Assembly: GCF_026239675.1 (NCBI RefSeq)
Contig: NZ_JAPIVQ010000004.1
Coordinates: forward strand, 310,001-374,000
From: Pedobacter sp. PLR
Lineage (GTDB): Bacteria; Bacteroidota; Bacteroidia; Sphingobacteriales; Sphingobacteriaceae
Direction of reading: 5' to 3'
DNA: 64,000 bases
In this document: in pieces, positions 1 to 10,127 of the stretch
Layout: every line of letters begins with the position of its first letter
Position numbering within the stretch: the stretch's first letter is position 1
Made by a program: the position numbers and the translations under genes
Notes under the pieces: model-generated
Databases searched by the model: none
The model's input: the letters and a program-made list of their open reading frames with translations, nothing else
Told to the model about the DNA's origin: nothing

Positions 1-773
1 TCGGCTACACTTAATCCAAAGGGTTCTTCGAAATTTATAGGGTGTAATAAGGCCGATGCATGTTTTAGCAACTGGTTTCGCTCTGCAGGGCCGGCAGCTC
101 CGACAAATTCAATATCGCCATTTAAAAAGGGGGCAATCCGGGAATTGAAATAATCCTGATCCTGAATAATGCCTGCAATGATCAGTCGTTTGTTGCTTTG
201 GATGGCAATTTGTATCGCTTCAGCAGTTCCTTTATCCGGGTGAATCCGCCCAAAAAACAAAAGATAGTCTTCAGGAACCGCATTAAACTCAAAAGAGGAA
301 GGATCTATCCCATTGTATACCGTTTTAAGGTATTGTAGCTCAGGGTGGCGATCTGCATCACTAATAGAAACATAATGACCCCGGGAATTATACTTCTGAT
401 ACACCGGAATGATCTTTTCTGAAGAAAAACCATGTATCGTGGTGATCATTGGAGTTTTGATTAACCTGGTGTAAGTAAGCGGCAGAAAGTCGTAATGGTT
501 GTGTATCAGGTCAAAAGACCCCGCTTTTTCCATCAGGTTACTGATGTGGAGGCATTCTACGACTTTCGCATCCTGATTCCTGTTTTCCTCATATCCTTCC
601 GCGATCACTGCATCAAGCTTTCCGGAAGTCAGCGAATCACCAGTTGCAAAAAGCGTAACTTCCAGCCCTGCCTCAACCAAACCCTCTGTTAAATTTGAAG
701 CCATCTGCTCCCATGGCCCGTAGTGCCTTGGAGGAGTTCTCCAGGCTACGGGCGCCAATACTGCGATTTTCAT
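1..773 (-). CDS. Glycosyltransferase family 4, partial (3' end beyond window)
   Basis: The first 257 codons of a GT4 (GT-B fold) glycosyltransferase are visible; the C-terminus lies before base 1. It starts at ATG 773, two bases after the stop of the larger glycosyltransferase upstream, so the two are surely co-transcribed. Visible features are an N-terminal Rossmann strand (MKIAVLAPVAWRTPPRHYG), a HNHYDFLP segment, the nucleotide-sugar-binding start FGRIHPDKGT near residue 180, and EEPFG at the very edge, the beginning of the GT4 E-x-F-G motif. Family knowledge: such enzymes transfer a sugar from a nucleotide donor, normally in the cytoplasm. Acceptor and donor cannot be told from sequence. 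Confidence 0.85.
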   Translation of the reverse strand, partial: MKIAVLAPVAWRTPPRHYGPWEQMASNLTEGLVEAGLEVTLFATGDSLTSGKLDAVIAEGYEENRNQDAKVVECLHISNLMEKAGSFDLIHNHYDFLPLTYTRLIKTPMITTIHGFSSEKIIPVYQKYNSRGHYVSISDADRHPELQYLKTVYNGIDPSSFEFNAVPEDYLLFFGRIHPDKGTAEAIQIAIQSNKRLIIAGIIQDQDYFNSRIAPFLNGDIEFVGAAGPAERNQLLKHASALLHPINFEEPFGLSVA

Positions 774-775
774 AC

Positions 776-3073
776 TTAAATCAGACGGTTATTTTCTTCT
801 GTTTTCTGAATACCAAATAACTCTCCGTCCTGAATGTATTCATACTCAGATTCTAAAGCCCTAAGCACGATTAAATGGGAGATCCAGTAAGCCAGTGTAC
901 TTTCTGCACCCTGATTTCTGTTGACGCCATGGGGCTGTAAGCCATCACCGCAACCTTTCGTTTCATGGTCATACAAAGGTAGGTGCAAGCTGTTTTCGCC
1001 CAAAAACCATTGATAACACAAATACATTTGTTTCACGTAGCTCAGGTCCAGCGTAATTTCATAAGCTTTGAAATACATCAATACCATGGCCATCGTTTCA
1101 ATTGCCTGCTGATCGTAAAGGGCCATTTGGCCACCTTCTTTAAACAGCCAGCCATCATTACCTACCGGATTCAGATAGCCGTCGTACATGGTATGTCTGG
1201 ATAAGAACTGCATACTCTCTAAAGCCATGGTCAAAGATTCTTCGTCCTTGCTTACCTCATAATGGCAAAGTAAGGCCAGTGGAAGAATGCCGTTGTCGTA
1301 GGTCATTTTGTCCTCAAACCAATGCCAGTTATCACTGCGGTTTAAGTTGTAAGCGGCTTTTAAGGGCACAATCAACAGGTTCATCTGCTCTTTAATGTGT
1401 CCGTCGTAAGGGTGGGCTTCCAGGTATTTCCCCAGTCCGACAACCGTATTTGCAATTCCCCTAAGGTGAGTTAGTTTGCTGAAATGTGGTGCAGATTTCA
1501 GGAAAAGATCTTTGGCAAATTCCCTGTAAGAATTATTTGGCGCATTACTGATCAGGTAACCTAATGCCCATACCGTACGACCAAAAGAATCTTCAGAGCC
1601 AACCTCGTCCAGATATTCCCGTTTAAAGCTGAGGAAATTTCTGAAATTCCCATCGTCACACTGCATGTATTGGATGAAGCTTAAATAAATGGGTAGTAAC
1701 TCTAAAGCAGCTTTACTTTTATTTTGCTGGTAAGCTAGAATAGCAAGGATGAGCGCCCTGGAATTATCGTCCAGGCAATAACCTTCTTTGAGGTTTGGAA
1801 TTCCATATTTTGCATGCTGCACAATACCGGTGTCATCGGTTAAGCGGTGCACGTGTGCCAGACTAAAAGCTGGCATCATGTCCGGGTCAATGATTTGTTT
1901 GCTACCGTTTTCTTTTTCGGAGAGATATTTGGAGACCGCCTCTTCAAGCACGTCAATATACACCTGACCAGTACTTGGCCAGCGTAAATGCAGGCCATAT
2001 TCATAGGCATTGCTGCGCAATTTCTTCAATTTAACTTCGTCCTCAAACAAGTCATTTACGATTTTCGCCAGTCCATCTGCATCTCTGAAATCAAATAAGT
2101 GTCCCCTGTTATCGGCAAGCAACTCCTGCGCATGCCAGTAAGGGGTAGAAATGACCGCTGCACCGGCGCCTACAGCATAAGATAAGGTACCACTGGTAAT
2201 CTGCGCCTCGTTCAGATAGGGGGTAATATACATGTCTGCTGCAGTGAGGTAATCAAACAACTCTTCTTCTGAAACAAATTTCTTAATGAAAGTCAGGTTG
2301 TTGGATACATTCAGTTTTTTTGCCAGTTTTTTCAGACTGTCCCGATACTCTTCTCCTGAATTTTTGATGACACCAGGGTGGGTAGTCCCCAGAATCACGT
2401 ACATGACATCCGGATTTTGTGCCACGATTTTTGGCAAGGCCTGAATCACTGTTTCCAATCCTTTGTTCCTGCTGATCAGTCCGAAAGTAAAGAGCACTTT
2501 TTTATTTTTGAAAGCCAGGGATTGCTTAACCGGATTGTCAGTTTTGGCTTCCAGATCCGGAACACCGTGTTCAATCAATTGTATTTTTGAAAATGGAATC
2601 CCATAAATACCCGTCAGGAAACCTACTGCACGGTGACTCATCACCACCACTCTGGAGGAGTGTTTTGCAATTTCCCTGATAATCGTCAGTTGCAGATAAT
2701 TTGGGTCTTTTAAAATGGTATGGAAAATTGTGATCAGTGGTTTTTGTAACCTGGCAATTAGAGGCAGGATATAGTTGCCACTTTCACCACCATAAATTCC
2801 GAACTCATGTTCGAGAATACAGGCATCAGCCAGACTGGTATTGATGTAATCTGCTGCGCGGATATAATCTTTTTGATTTTCCTGGCGGATGATGTATTTT
2901 ACTTCTTTAGGATATTCATATTCGTGTAAATGTTCTGAATCATTCATGGCCACTACAAAACTGTCGCCGGATATAGCCACTTTATCATGTCCAATTGCGC
3001 GTAGCAAGTTATGGTTAAACGTAGCGATGCCACATTCACGTGGTGGATAGGAAGAAATATAAGCGATTTTCAT
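776..3073 (-). CDS. GT4 glycosyltransferase with C-terminal alpha/alpha-toroid-like domain
   Basis: A 765-residue protein, about twice the usual GT4 length. Residues 1-380 look like a GT-B glycosyltransferase: SYPPRECGIATF at the N-terminus, EHEFGIYGGESGNY near residue 90, FTFGLISRNKGLET near 200 and AQITSGTLSYAVGAGAAV near 295, where other GT4 enzymes carry the donor-binding loop. Residues ~395-765 are helical with repeated aromatic-rich segments (GYCLDDNSRALILA, EDSFGRTVWALGYL, HWFEDKMTYDNGILPLALL), which suggests an (alpha/alpha)6 toroid as in many sugar-acting enzymes. It ends two bases before the next GT4 gene. Whether the C-terminal domain is catalytic or binds glycan cannot be decided. 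Divergent from the MFS gene at 3196. Confidence 0.8.
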   Translation of the reverse strand: MKIAYISSYPPRECGIATFNHNLLRAIGHDKVAISGDSFVVAMNDSEHLHEYEYPKEVKYIIRQENQKDYIRAADYINTSLADACILEHEFGIYGGESGNYILPLIARLQKPLITIFHTILKDPNYLQLTIIREIAKHSSRVVVMSHRAVGFLTGIYGIPFSKIQLIEHGVPDLEAKTDNPVKQSLAFKNKKVLFTFGLISRNKGLETVIQALPKIVAQNPDVMYVILGTTHPGVIKNSGEEYRDSLKKLAKKLNVSNNLTFIKKFVSEEELFDYLTAADMYITPYLNEAQITSGTLSYAVGAGAAVISTPYWHAQELLADNRGHLFDFRDADGLAKIVNDLFEDEVKLKKLRSNAYEYGLHLRWPSTGQVYIDVLEEAVSKYLSEKENGSKQIIDPDMMPAFSLAHVHRLTDDTGIVQHAKYGIPNLKEGYCLDDNSRALILAILAYQQNKSKAALELLPIYLSFIQYMQCDDGNFRNFLSFKREYLDEVGSEDSFGRTVWALGYLISNAPNNSYREFAKDLFLKSAPHFSKLTHLRGIANTVVGLGKYLEAHPYDGHIKEQMNLLIVPLKAAYNLNRSDNWHWFEDKMTYDNGILPLALLCHYEVSKDEESLTMALESMQFLSRHTMYDGYLNPVGNDGWLFKEGGQMALYDQQAIETMAMVLMYFKAYEITLDLSYVKQMYLCYQWFLGENSLHLPLYDHETKGCGDGLQPHGVNRNQGAESTLAYWISHLIVLRALESEYEYIQDGELFGIQKTEENNRLI

Positions 3074-3195
3074 AATAACATACGTTTTTTAAGCTATTAA
3101 CAATGGAGGTTCCGGAGATCGGGAGATCTCATCCCTAACAACATATGCGAAAGGGGATTGTTTTTTATACCTTTGAGGTTAATTATAGTTTTATT

Positions 3196-4407
3196 ATGAA
3201 TCCTGCTCCTTCTACGGGAAAAATGGTAGAAAATACCGTATTCCCCATTCTTTTCGCAATCAGTTTCTCGCATTTACTAAATGATACCATCCAATCTTTG
3301 ATTCCTGCCATTTACCCGGTAATTAAAGAGAGTTATAAGCTGAGTTTTTCACAGATTGGTCTGATAACCCTAATGTTTCAGATGTCTGCCTCCATATTTC
3401 AGCCTTTTGTAGGAATGTATACCGATAAAAAGCCGCAACCTTATTCTTTAGCGATAGGAATGGGGTTTACACTGATTGGATTGGTCACATTGTCGCTTTC
3501 TGACGGCTTTTATATGATGTTATTGTCTGTAGCATTAATTGGAACAGGCTCTTCCATCTTTCACCCGGAAGCATCCCGGATGGCACATGCGGCCTCGGGA
3601 GGCAGACGAGGCCTGGCGCAATCTATCTTTCAATTGGGTGGAAATGCAGGAAGTTCTTTAGGACCTTTGCTGGCTGCCTGGATCATTGTACCGCAAGGAC
3701 AATTCAGTGTGATCTGGTTTTCTTTAATCGCATTACTGGCGATTCTGATTTTAAGCAGGGTAGGAAGATGGTACAGAGGACATATGCTGAACAAAGCAAA
3801 GCAGGGCGCTTCCACAGAAGTGGTTGCCAGTAGGTTCTCCAGGAAGAAAGTCATCTTTGCCATCTCTATTTTATTGGTGCTTATTTTCTCTAAATACTTT
3901 TACATGGCCAGTCTGACCAGTTATTTTACGTTTTATGTGATCGAAAGATTCCATGTTTCCGTGCAGACTTCTCAATTGTACCTATTTGTATTCTTGTTTT
4001 CTGTAGCCGCAGGAACACTGATTGGTGGGCCTGTTGGCGATCGTTTCGGACGTAAATACGTGATCTGGTTTTCGATACTGGGTACCGCGCCATTTGCTTT
4101 AATGCTGCCTTATGCCAACTTATTCTGGACAGGCGTATTGATTGTGCCGATCGGTGTGATTCTGGCTTCGGCTTTCTCTGCGATTCTCGTTTATGCACAG
4201 GAGTTGATTCCTGGAAAAGTAGGATTAGTATCGGGATTGTTTTTCGGTTTTGCCTTCGGAATGGGAGGGATAGGCTCTGCCCTACTCGGAAAACTAGCAG
4301 ATAACACCAGTATCGCTTATGTGTTTCACATCTGTTCCTTCTTGCCGCTGATTGGCTTGCTAACCGGTTTCCTGCCAAATATTGAAGCCAGTAAAAAGAA
4401 AGCATAA
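3196..4407 (+). CDS. MFS exporter, fosmidomycin-resistance (Fsr) type
   Basis: A 403-residue, 12-helix major facilitator. The signature region matches the Fsr branch: SHLLNDTIQSLIPAIYPVIK early, then HPEASRMAHAASGGRRG and AQSIFQLGGNAGSSLGPLL around residues 115-160. Family knowledge: Fsr-type proteins are proton-driven inner-membrane exporters of fosmidomycin and related compounds; the physiological substrate is often unknown. The open frame extends 17 codons upstream to 3145, but I prefer the start at 3196 (MNPAPSTGK) because the upstream part is not conserved-looking and would be an odd N-terminus. It stands alone, divergent from the glycosyltransferases, and is followed by a bidirectional terminator. 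Confidence 0.82.
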   Translation: MNPAPSTGKMVENTVFPILFAISFSHLLNDTIQSLIPAIYPVIKESYKLSFSQIGLITLMFQMSASIFQPFVGMYTDKKPQPYSLAIGMGFTLIGLVTLSLSDGFYMMLLSVALIGTGSSIFHPEASRMAHAASGGRRGLAQSIFQLGGNAGSSLGPLLAAWIIVPQGQFSVIWFSLIALLAILILSRVGRWYRGHMLNKAKQGASTEVVASRFSRKKVIFAISILLVLIFSKYFYMASLTSYFTFYVIERFHVSVQTSQLYLFVFLFSVAAGTLIGGPVGDRFGRKYVIWFSILGTAPFALMLPYANLFWTGVLIVPIGVILASAFSAILVYAQELIPGKVGLVSGLFFGFAFGMGGIGSALLGKLADNTSIAYVFHICSFLPLIGLLTGFLPNIEASKKKA

Positions 4408-4423
4408 ATTATTTTTTTTTCAT

Positions 4424-4464
4424 AAAAATCCCCCAAAAAAGTTAAAACTTAATGGGGGATTTTT
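4424..4464. terminator. Bidirectional intrinsic terminator
   Basis: Perfect 11-bp inverted repeat, AAAAATCCCCC at 4424-4434 and GGGGGATTTTT at 4454-4464, separated by 19 nt. The A/T flanks give a U-tract in both directions, so it serves the MFS gene on the plus strand and the outer membrane protein gene on the minus strand. Confidence 0.85.
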
Positions 4465-4481
4465 AATAGAAGGGCTATTGC

Positions 4482-5108
4482 TTAAAAGTGATAATTCACT
4501 CCAATTAAAGGGTTTAATGTACTTAGACCAAAGTTAACGTGATCATTAGTGAATTTTCTCGTATCGGGGTATCCAACTGGTTTTGTAACGGATTTTGAGT
4601 AACCGACAAAAGGGAATGACATTTCTATTGCCCATTTCTTAGTCGGAAAGAAGGCTAATCCCGGTTGTAAGTTAGCACCATAATCCTGACGTCTTTCGTA
4701 TTGCTCTCTTGCAAAATCTGGATTTTGGGAGCCTTTTAATTTGTTAGTGTTCCAGGATACTTCAAATTCGGTAAAGAATCTAAAACGTTCCGTGATCGTT
4801 AAGTAGTAACGGGCAAAAGGAGCAACTCCAAAAGAAAGGTTCGTATTCTTGTTGTTTGGTACATTCTGTTGTTTAGTTTGGCTATATCCAACACTTAAAT
4901 TGGTTCCGATAGCAAAATTATCACCAATGAAATAACCTGCTTTTGGGGAGAATTTATAGGAATGAGTTTTGTACTCACTCATCGATCCTGTTTTATCTGA
5001 GCTAAAGTTGAAATGACCGCCGATCAGGGCTGTTCCTTTTTCTGTTTGTGCTTGTAGGGTAAATATGCTGGTGGATAATACTGCTATGGCAGCTACGAAT
5101 TTTTTCAT
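4482..5108 (-). CDS. Outer membrane beta-barrel protein (paralogue 2 of tandem pair)
   Basis: A 208-residue protein with a signal peptide ending about residue 20 (cleavage after LQAQ) and alternating-hydrophobicity strands ending in aromatic NPLIGVNYHF, the C-terminal signature recognised by the Bam machinery. It fits the small outer-membrane-barrel families common in Bacteroidota; no enzymatic function is visible. It aligns along its length with the gene just upstream (5140-5766): same length, same GYFIGDNFAIGT / GYFIKDNLAIGT segment, same GLAFFP / GLAFLP segment and nearly the same C-terminus. The 31-bp gap suggests one transcript. Confidence 0.8.
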   Translation of the reverse strand: MKKFVAAIAVLSTSIFTLQAQTEKGTALIGGHFNFSSDKTGSMSEYKTHSYKFSPKAGYFIGDNFAIGTNLSVGYSQTKQQNVPNNKNTNLSFGVAPFARYYLTITERFRFFTEFEVSWNTNKLKGSQNPDFAREQYERRQDYGANLQPGLAFFPTKKWAIEMSFPFVGYSKSVTKPVGYPDTRKFTNDHVNFGLSTLNPLIGVNYHF

Positions 5109-5139
5109 GTGCTTGTAAAATAATAGTAAGAAATGTTAA

Positions 5140-5766
5140 TTATAGGTGGTAGTTGACGCCAATAGACGGACGGATGGTATTGAAGCCAAAATTAAATTGA
5201 TTGGATCCAACATAATGTTTGTTTTCAGCATCGTCGCTGAGATCCTTCACCTGGGTATTCGAGTAATCAAGCAGGTTAAAACGTAGATTTACAGACCATC
5301 TTTTAGCGGGTAGAAAAGCAAGTCCGGGGGCAAGCGCTGCACCATACTCCTTGTATTTGCTTTCTTTACGGTAATACGGCTCGTGGAGCGCGAATTCTTC
5401 GGAATTTCCAATACCGGCAGCCAGCGCAAACTCAGCAAAAAAACTGAACTCAGAACTGATGTTTAAGTAATAACGGATAAAAGGAATTAAGGCATAAGAG
5501 GATTGCTTTTGAATGTAGTTTGAAGCGTTAATCTTGTTGGAGTAGTACCTTAGGCTGGTACCTATAGCGAGGTTGTCTTTAATGAAATAACCAGCTGTTG
5601 GGGAGATGCTGAGACTTTTCAGTTTATGGTTGTAAAACTGGCTTTCCTGGTTGCTCCTGAAGTAGCCTACGTTACCCCCGATCATCAACCGCCCTTTTTC
5701 AAGCTGCGCAGTTGCAGCTGTTCCGACGGCGCATAGTGCGGCCATCATGATAATTTTCTTCTTCAT
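5140..5766 (-). CDS. Outer membrane beta-barrel protein (paralogue 1 of tandem pair)
   Basis: A 208-residue protein with a signal peptide (cleavage after ATAQ, residue ~20) and a barrel ending in RPSIGVNYHL. It is the upstream member of a tandem duplication with 4482-5108. The sequence between TAGYFIKDNLAIGT and PGLAFLPAKRWSVNL carries predicted strands and little else of note. Family knowledge: such 8-stranded barrels in Bacteroidota are usually structural or of unknown role. Its promoter should lie in 5767-5858; no clear TAnnTTTG box was found there. Confidence 0.8.
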   Translation of the reverse strand: MKKKIIMMAALCAVGTAATAQLEKGRLMIGGNVGYFRSNQESQFYNHKLKSLSISPTAGYFIKDNLAIGTSLRYYSNKINASNYIQKQSSYALIPFIRYYLNISSEFSFFAEFALAAGIGNSEEFALHEPYYRKESKYKEYGAALAPGLAFLPAKRWSVNLRFNLLDYSNTQVKDLSDDAENKHYVGSNQFNFGFNTIRPSIGVNYHL

Positions 5767-5858
5767 GCTTTGATTTCATTTGTGTATCGTAATATTAATG
5801 AAAACAAATGGTTGTTATAATAATTATTAAATTTTAATTTAAATTTATTTTTAATAGA

Positions 5859-5889
5859 AAAAGCCTTCAGGTTATCTCTGAAGGCTTTT
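5859..5889 (-). terminator. Intrinsic terminator of clpB
   Basis: Perfect 12-bp stem, AAAAGCCTTCAG at 5859-5870 with CTGAAGGCTTTT at 5878-5889, 7-nt loop. On the minus strand it follows the clpB stop by 37 nt and ends in a T-rich run. Confidence 0.85.
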
Positions 5890-5926
5890 AATTTAACAAT
5901 GGTTGCAATTAAATAAGCGAGGTTGC

Positions 5927-8521
5927 TTATGCGTTGTTTAAAAACACGAATTTATTATCAAACGTATCTAATTTTATCTTGCTGTCCTTGTCTATTTTTC
6001 CAGCAAGAATTTCTTTAGACAATTCATTTAATATCCTTTTCTGGATGACACGTTTCAACGGTCTTGCTCCAAACTGAGGATCGTAACCTAGTTCTGCTAA
6101 CCAGTCTAACGCTTCTGGCGTAGCTTCGATCTCGATACCCATCTCAGCAAGCGTTTCTTTCACATGGTTGAACTGTAAGTCCACAATGTTTCTGATCTCG
6201 CTGCGGTTCAATGGGGTAAACATGATCAGCTCATCAATCCTGTTTAAGAACTCCGGTCTGATGGTTTGCTTTAAGATTTCGAACAATTCGCTCTTCGTCT
6301 TCGCAATTACCTCTTCGCGGTTTTCATCATTCAGGTCTTTGAAATTTTCCTGAATCATGTGTGCTCCAATATTTGAGGTCATGATGATAATGGTGTTTTT
6401 AAAGTTCACCATACGGCCCTTATTGTCTGTTAGACGACCATCATCCAGTACCTGCAATAAGATGTTGAACACATCCGGATGCGCTTTTTCGATCTCATCG
6501 AGCAAGATAACTGAATAAGGTTTCCTACGAACGGCTTCCGTTAACTGTCCACCTTCATCGTAACCTACATATCCCGGAGGCGCTCCAATCAATCTGGATA
6601 CCGCATGACGTTCCTGATATTCACTCATATCAATCCTGGTCATGGCGTTTTCATCGTTAAATAAGTACTCAGCCAATGCTTTAGCCAGCTCGGTTTTTCC
6701 CACACCGGTAGTACCCAGGAAGATGAATGAGCCAATCGGTTTGCGTTTATCCTGTAATCCGGCTCTTGACCTGCGAATCGCATCAGAAATGGCTTCAATC
6801 GCCTCATCCTGACCAGCCACACGTTTGTGTAACTCTTCTTCCAGATGAAGTAATTTTTCCCTTTCACTAGAGATCAGCTTGGTTACCGGAATACCAGTCC
6901 AACGGCCTACAACTCCTGCGATATCATCGGCAGTCACTTCCTCTTTCAGCATTCTGCTTTCCGATTGCTGACTTTCAAGTTTCACTTTCAGTTGTTCTAC
7001 TTTGTCCTGAGATTCCTTAATTTTTCCATAACGGATCTCTGCTACCTTACCATAATCTCCTGCACGTTCCGCCTGGTCTGCTTCCAGTTTATAATGTTCT
7101 ATTTGCTCACTTTCCGCGTTAATAGCATCTACCAGGTCTTTTTCACCCTGCCATTTGGCTTTCAGCTGATCGCGTTCCGCAGATATATTGGCAATTTCCT
7201 CAGCAAGAGACTGAACTTTTTTGTCGTCATTCTCTCTTTTGATCGCTTCACGCTCAATTTCCAGCTGCATAATCTTACGGTTCAGTTCATCCACTTCTTC
7301 CGGCACACTGTCCATTTCCAAACGTAGTTTAGAAGCGGCCTCGTCCATTAAGTCGATGGCTTTATCCGGTAAGAAACGATCGGAAATATAGCGTTGCGAC
7401 AGCTCTACTGCGGCAATGATCGCTCCATCCGTAATCCTCACTTTATGGTGAGTTTCATATTTTTCTTTCAATCCACGCAGAATCGAAATCGCATCCTGAG
7501 TATCCGGCTCACCCACCATTACCTTTTGGAAACGGCGTTCTAAGGCCTTATCTTTTTCAAGATATTTTTGATACTCATCAAGCGTAGTGGCTCCGATTGC
7601 GCGAAGTTCACCTCTGGCCAATGCAGGTTTTAAGATGTTGGCCGCATCCATAGCGCCTTCACCACCACCGGCACCTACCAAAGTGTGGATCTCATCAATG
7701 AAAAGAATGATGTCTCCATCGCTTTGAGTCACCTCTTTAACCACTGCTTTCAGGCGTTCCTCAAATTCTCCTTTGTACTTGGCACCTGCAATCAGGGCCC
7801 CCATATCTAATGAGAACACTGTTTTTGTCTTTAGATTGGTTGGAACGTCTCCCTGTATAATCCTGTGGGCAATACCTTCGGCGATGGCAGTTTTACCAAC
7901 ACCAGGTTCACCGATCAGGATCGGGTTGTTCTTAGTACGTCTTGAAAGAATCTGGATCACCCTTCTGATCTCTTCATCGCGACCAATTACAGGGTCAAGC
8001 TTTCCTGATTCTGCATATTCATTCAGGTTTCTTGCATATTTATTTAAAGCATTAAAAGTTGCCTCAGCATTCTGGTCGGTTACATGATTGTCTCCTCTCA
8101 AAGCTACAATAGCCTTTTTAAGGTCTTGCTCGGTAACGCCCTGATCCTTTAATAGCTTAGAAGTATTGTCATTTACAGAAAGTAAACCCAGTAAAAGGTG
8201 CTCTACTGAAACGAATTCATCTTTGAACTCTTTCAAATAAGTTTGCGCCTTTTGTAAAGCCGAGTTACTTCCTGAAGTTAAATACGGACTACTTCCGCTA
8301 ACTTTAGGAAACTTAGCTATCTGGCTATCTAAATGTTGGTTTACGACATTTAGATTTACATTTAATTTCTTTAAAACATAAGAAACCACATTTTCATCAA
8401 CAGTGAGCAGCCCTTTAAGTATATGCGCTGTCTCAATAGCTTGTTGCTGGTTGCCTTGAGCTATTTCAGAAGCCTGTTGAATCGCTTCCTGTGCTTTTAT
8501 AGTGAAATTGTTGAAGTTCAT
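5927..8521 (-). CDS. clpB: ATP-dependent disaggregase ClpB
   Basis: An 864-residue Hsp100 chaperone of normal ClpB length. In order: Clp N-domain repeats (1-145), first AAA+ ring with Walker A GEPGVGKT near 205 and Walker [16 protein letters not shown], a coiled-coil middle domain (~405-525) rich in Glu/Lys/Gln that is diagnostic of ClpB rather than ClpA or ClpC, and second AAA+ ring with GTTGVGKT near 605 and [14 protein letters not shown]. It acts with DnaK in the cytosol to dissolve protein aggregates. It is monocistronic with its own terminator. No CIRCE-type repeat and no clear -33/-7 promoter was seen upstream. Confidence 0.97.
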   Translation of the reverse strand: MNFNNFTIKAQEAIQQASEIAQGNQQQAIETAHILKGLLTVDENVVSYVLKKLNVNLNVVNQHLDSQIAKFPKVSGSSPYLTSGSNSALQKAQTYLKEFKDEFVSVEHLLLGLLSVNDNTSKLLKDQGVTEQDLKKAIVALRGDNHVTDQNAEATFNALNKYARNLNEYAESGKLDPVIGRDEEIRRVIQILSRRTKNNPILIGEPGVGKTAIAEGIAHRIIQGDVPTNLKTKTVFSLDMGALIAGAKYKGEFEERLKAVVKEVTQSDGDIILFIDEIHTLVGAGGGEGAMDAANILKPALARGELRAIGATTLDEYQKYLEKDKALERRFQKVMVGEPDTQDAISILRGLKEKYETHHKVRITDGAIIAAVELSQRYISDRFLPDKAIDLMDEAASKLRLEMDSVPEEVDELNRKIMQLEIEREAIKRENDDKKVQSLAEEIANISAERDQLKAKWQGEKDLVDAINAESEQIEHYKLEADQAERAGDYGKVAEIRYGKIKESQDKVEQLKVKLESQQSESRMLKEEVTADDIAGVVGRWTGIPVTKLISSEREKLLHLEEELHKRVAGQDEAIEAISDAIRRSRAGLQDKRKPIGSFIFLGTTGVGKTELAKALAEYLFNDENAMTRIDMSEYQERHAVSRLIGAPPGYVGYDEGGQLTEAVRRKPYSVILLDEIEKAHPDVFNILLQVLDDGRLTDNKGRMVNFKNTIIIMTSNIGAHMIQENFKDLNDENREEVIAKTKSELFEILKQTIRPEFLNRIDELIMFTPLNRSEIRNIVDLQFNHVKETLAEMGIEIEATPEALDWLAELGYDPQFGARPLKRVIQKRILNELSKEILAGKIDKDSKIKLDTFDNKFVFLNNA

Positions 8522-8890
8522 ATCATCTGTTAAACAAAGAAAATGCCATATTGTTCTTAAAAGAAACTTCGGAAATTATGTCTGATTAGATGAGATTTGT
8601 ATGACAAAGTGGCTGATTTACCGGGTGATTTACCTGAAAACCTGTCTGCGGAAAGCCGGATGCTGTAGGTTTAGTCCCGATTGTTAGAACTTGCAACAAC
8701 AAATCAGAAAATGGCTGGCCATTTCCTGGCCGGAAAGGCAATATTCTTCTTAAATTCGCAGACCTGCATGCTTTTCATCCGGTGATTTTCTGAATTTTCC
8801 CTTTTATATTTTTATAAAATAATAATAGCGTACGATTCAGAAAAAATTGCTCCGGAATGGCGACAGGTAAGAAATTATATAAGGAGAGAG
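8522..8890. other. Intergenic region between divergent clpB and MFS gene
   Basis: 369 bp with no credible gene. It must carry both divergent promoters, but I found no convincing TTTG/TAnnTTTG pair in either direction. A short inverted repeat around the TGGCCA-N5-TGGCC stretch near 8713-8732 is the only structure seen. A good ribosome binding site (AAGGAGAGAG) precedes the MFS start at 8891. Confidence 0.5.
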
Positions 8891-10120
8891 ATGAAGGAGT
8901 TTTTACGGTTATATTTAGATGCGTATCGTGGGCTATCCACACCGGCCTGGATGCTGGCACTGGTGATGCTGATCAATAGGAGTGGTGCTATGGTAATTCC
9001 TTTTCTGGGAATATACATGATCAATCATTTGAGTTTCTCTTTAGAGGATACCGGGATGGTATTGAGCTGTTTTGGTGTAGGTGCAGTGGCTGGTTCTTTT
9101 GCCGGCGGCTGGTTAACTGATAAAGTAGGGCACTTTAAAGTGCAACTTTTTAGCTTAATCTTTACAGTACCGATGTTCTTTCTGCTTCCTGAGCTGAATA
9201 CCGTAGTCAAACTGGCAGTAGGGGTGTTTATATTAAGTGTGATTTCTGAAACTTTCAGACCTGCAAACTCCGTATCTATTGCTTACTATTCGAAACCTGA
9301 TAACATCATCCGTTCTTTCTCTTTAAACCGCATGGCGATGAACCTCGGTTTTTCTATAGGCCCCGCATTGGGTGGATTCCTGGCGGCGATCTCTTATACC
9401 TTTTTATTTTATGGCAATGCAATAGCGGCTTTTTGTTCTGCGGTTCTGTTTTTCATTTACTTTAGAAATAGAAAAGGGAATGAGAAAACCAAAGAGAAAG
9501 CGGTGCTGCCGGAAAGTCCGGAAGCAGTTGTTGCCGGTAAATCTCCTTATAAAGATGTGTTGTTTATGCTGTTCAGTTTGCTTTGCAGTATTTTCACCAT
9601 CTGCTTTCTTCAATTGCTAAGTACACTGCCTTTATATTACAGAGAAGTATATCAAATGACGGAAGCTAATATCGGGGTCATCCTGGCTTTTAGCGGAATT
9701 GTTGTTTTTCTTTTGGAAATGCTGCTGGTACATATCGCGGAGAAGCGCTTTACCTCGAGGGATATCATGGTGATGGGAACCTTGCTTTGTGGTTTTTCTT
9801 TCCTGATTTTAAACCTTGCCCATGGCATATGGGTACTCTATATGGCAATGTTTGTCCTTTGTCTGGCGGAAATTCTGGCCATGCCTTTTATGGCGACTGT
9901 CACTTTGCAACGATCTACGATTCAAACACGGGGAGCCTATATGGGCGTTAATGCGCTCTGTACCTCTGCTGCACATGTGTTTTCTCCTTTCCTGGGGACG
10001 CGTGTTGCTGCAAATTATGGTTTCAACGTATTGTGGTGGGGAACGGCAGCGGTGTTGTTGTTAACCTCCATCGGCTTTTTCTTCGTGATGAAAAGAATGA
10101 AATTAAACACCATTAACTAA
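8891..10120 (+). CDS. MFS transporter (multidrug-type)
   Basis: A 409-residue, 12-helix major facilitator with the loop 2-3 motif GGWLTDKVGHFK (variant of G-x-x-x-D-R-x-G-R-R) around residue 75 and NRMAMNLGFSIGPALGGFL in helix 5, the drug-efflux type C motif. The central cytoplasmic loop (~residues 190-220) is short and charged. The start at 8891 is supported by an AAGGAGAG ribosome binding site 4-5 nt upstream. Followed after 7 bp by the secreted phosphodiesterase-like gene, so probably one operon. The substrate is unknown. Confidence 0.8.
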   Translation: MKEFLRLYLDAYRGLSTPAWMLALVMLINRSGAMVIPFLGIYMINHLSFSLEDTGMVLSCFGVGAVAGSFAGGWLTDKVGHFKVQLFSLIFTVPMFFLLPELNTVVKLAVGVFILSVISETFRPANSVSIAYYSKPDNIIRSFSLNRMAMNLGFSIGPALGGFLAAISYTFLFYGNAIAAFCSAVLFFIYFRNRKGNEKTKEKAVLPESPEAVVAGKSPYKDVLFMLFSLLCSIFTICFLQLLSTLPLYYREVYQMTEANIGVILAFSGIVVFLLEMLLVHIAEKRFTSRDIMVMGTLLCGFSFLILNLAHGIWVLYMAMFVLCLAEILAMPFMATVTLQRSTIQTRGAYMGVNALCTSAAHVFSPFLGTRVAANYGFNVLWWGTAAVLLLTSIGFFFVMKRMKLNTIN

Positions 10121-10127
10121 ATATCTT

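Noticed and set aside
3926-4405. 159-codon minus-strand frame
   Set aside because: Antisense shadow of the Fsr-type MFS gene with Arg/Ser-rich chance composition.
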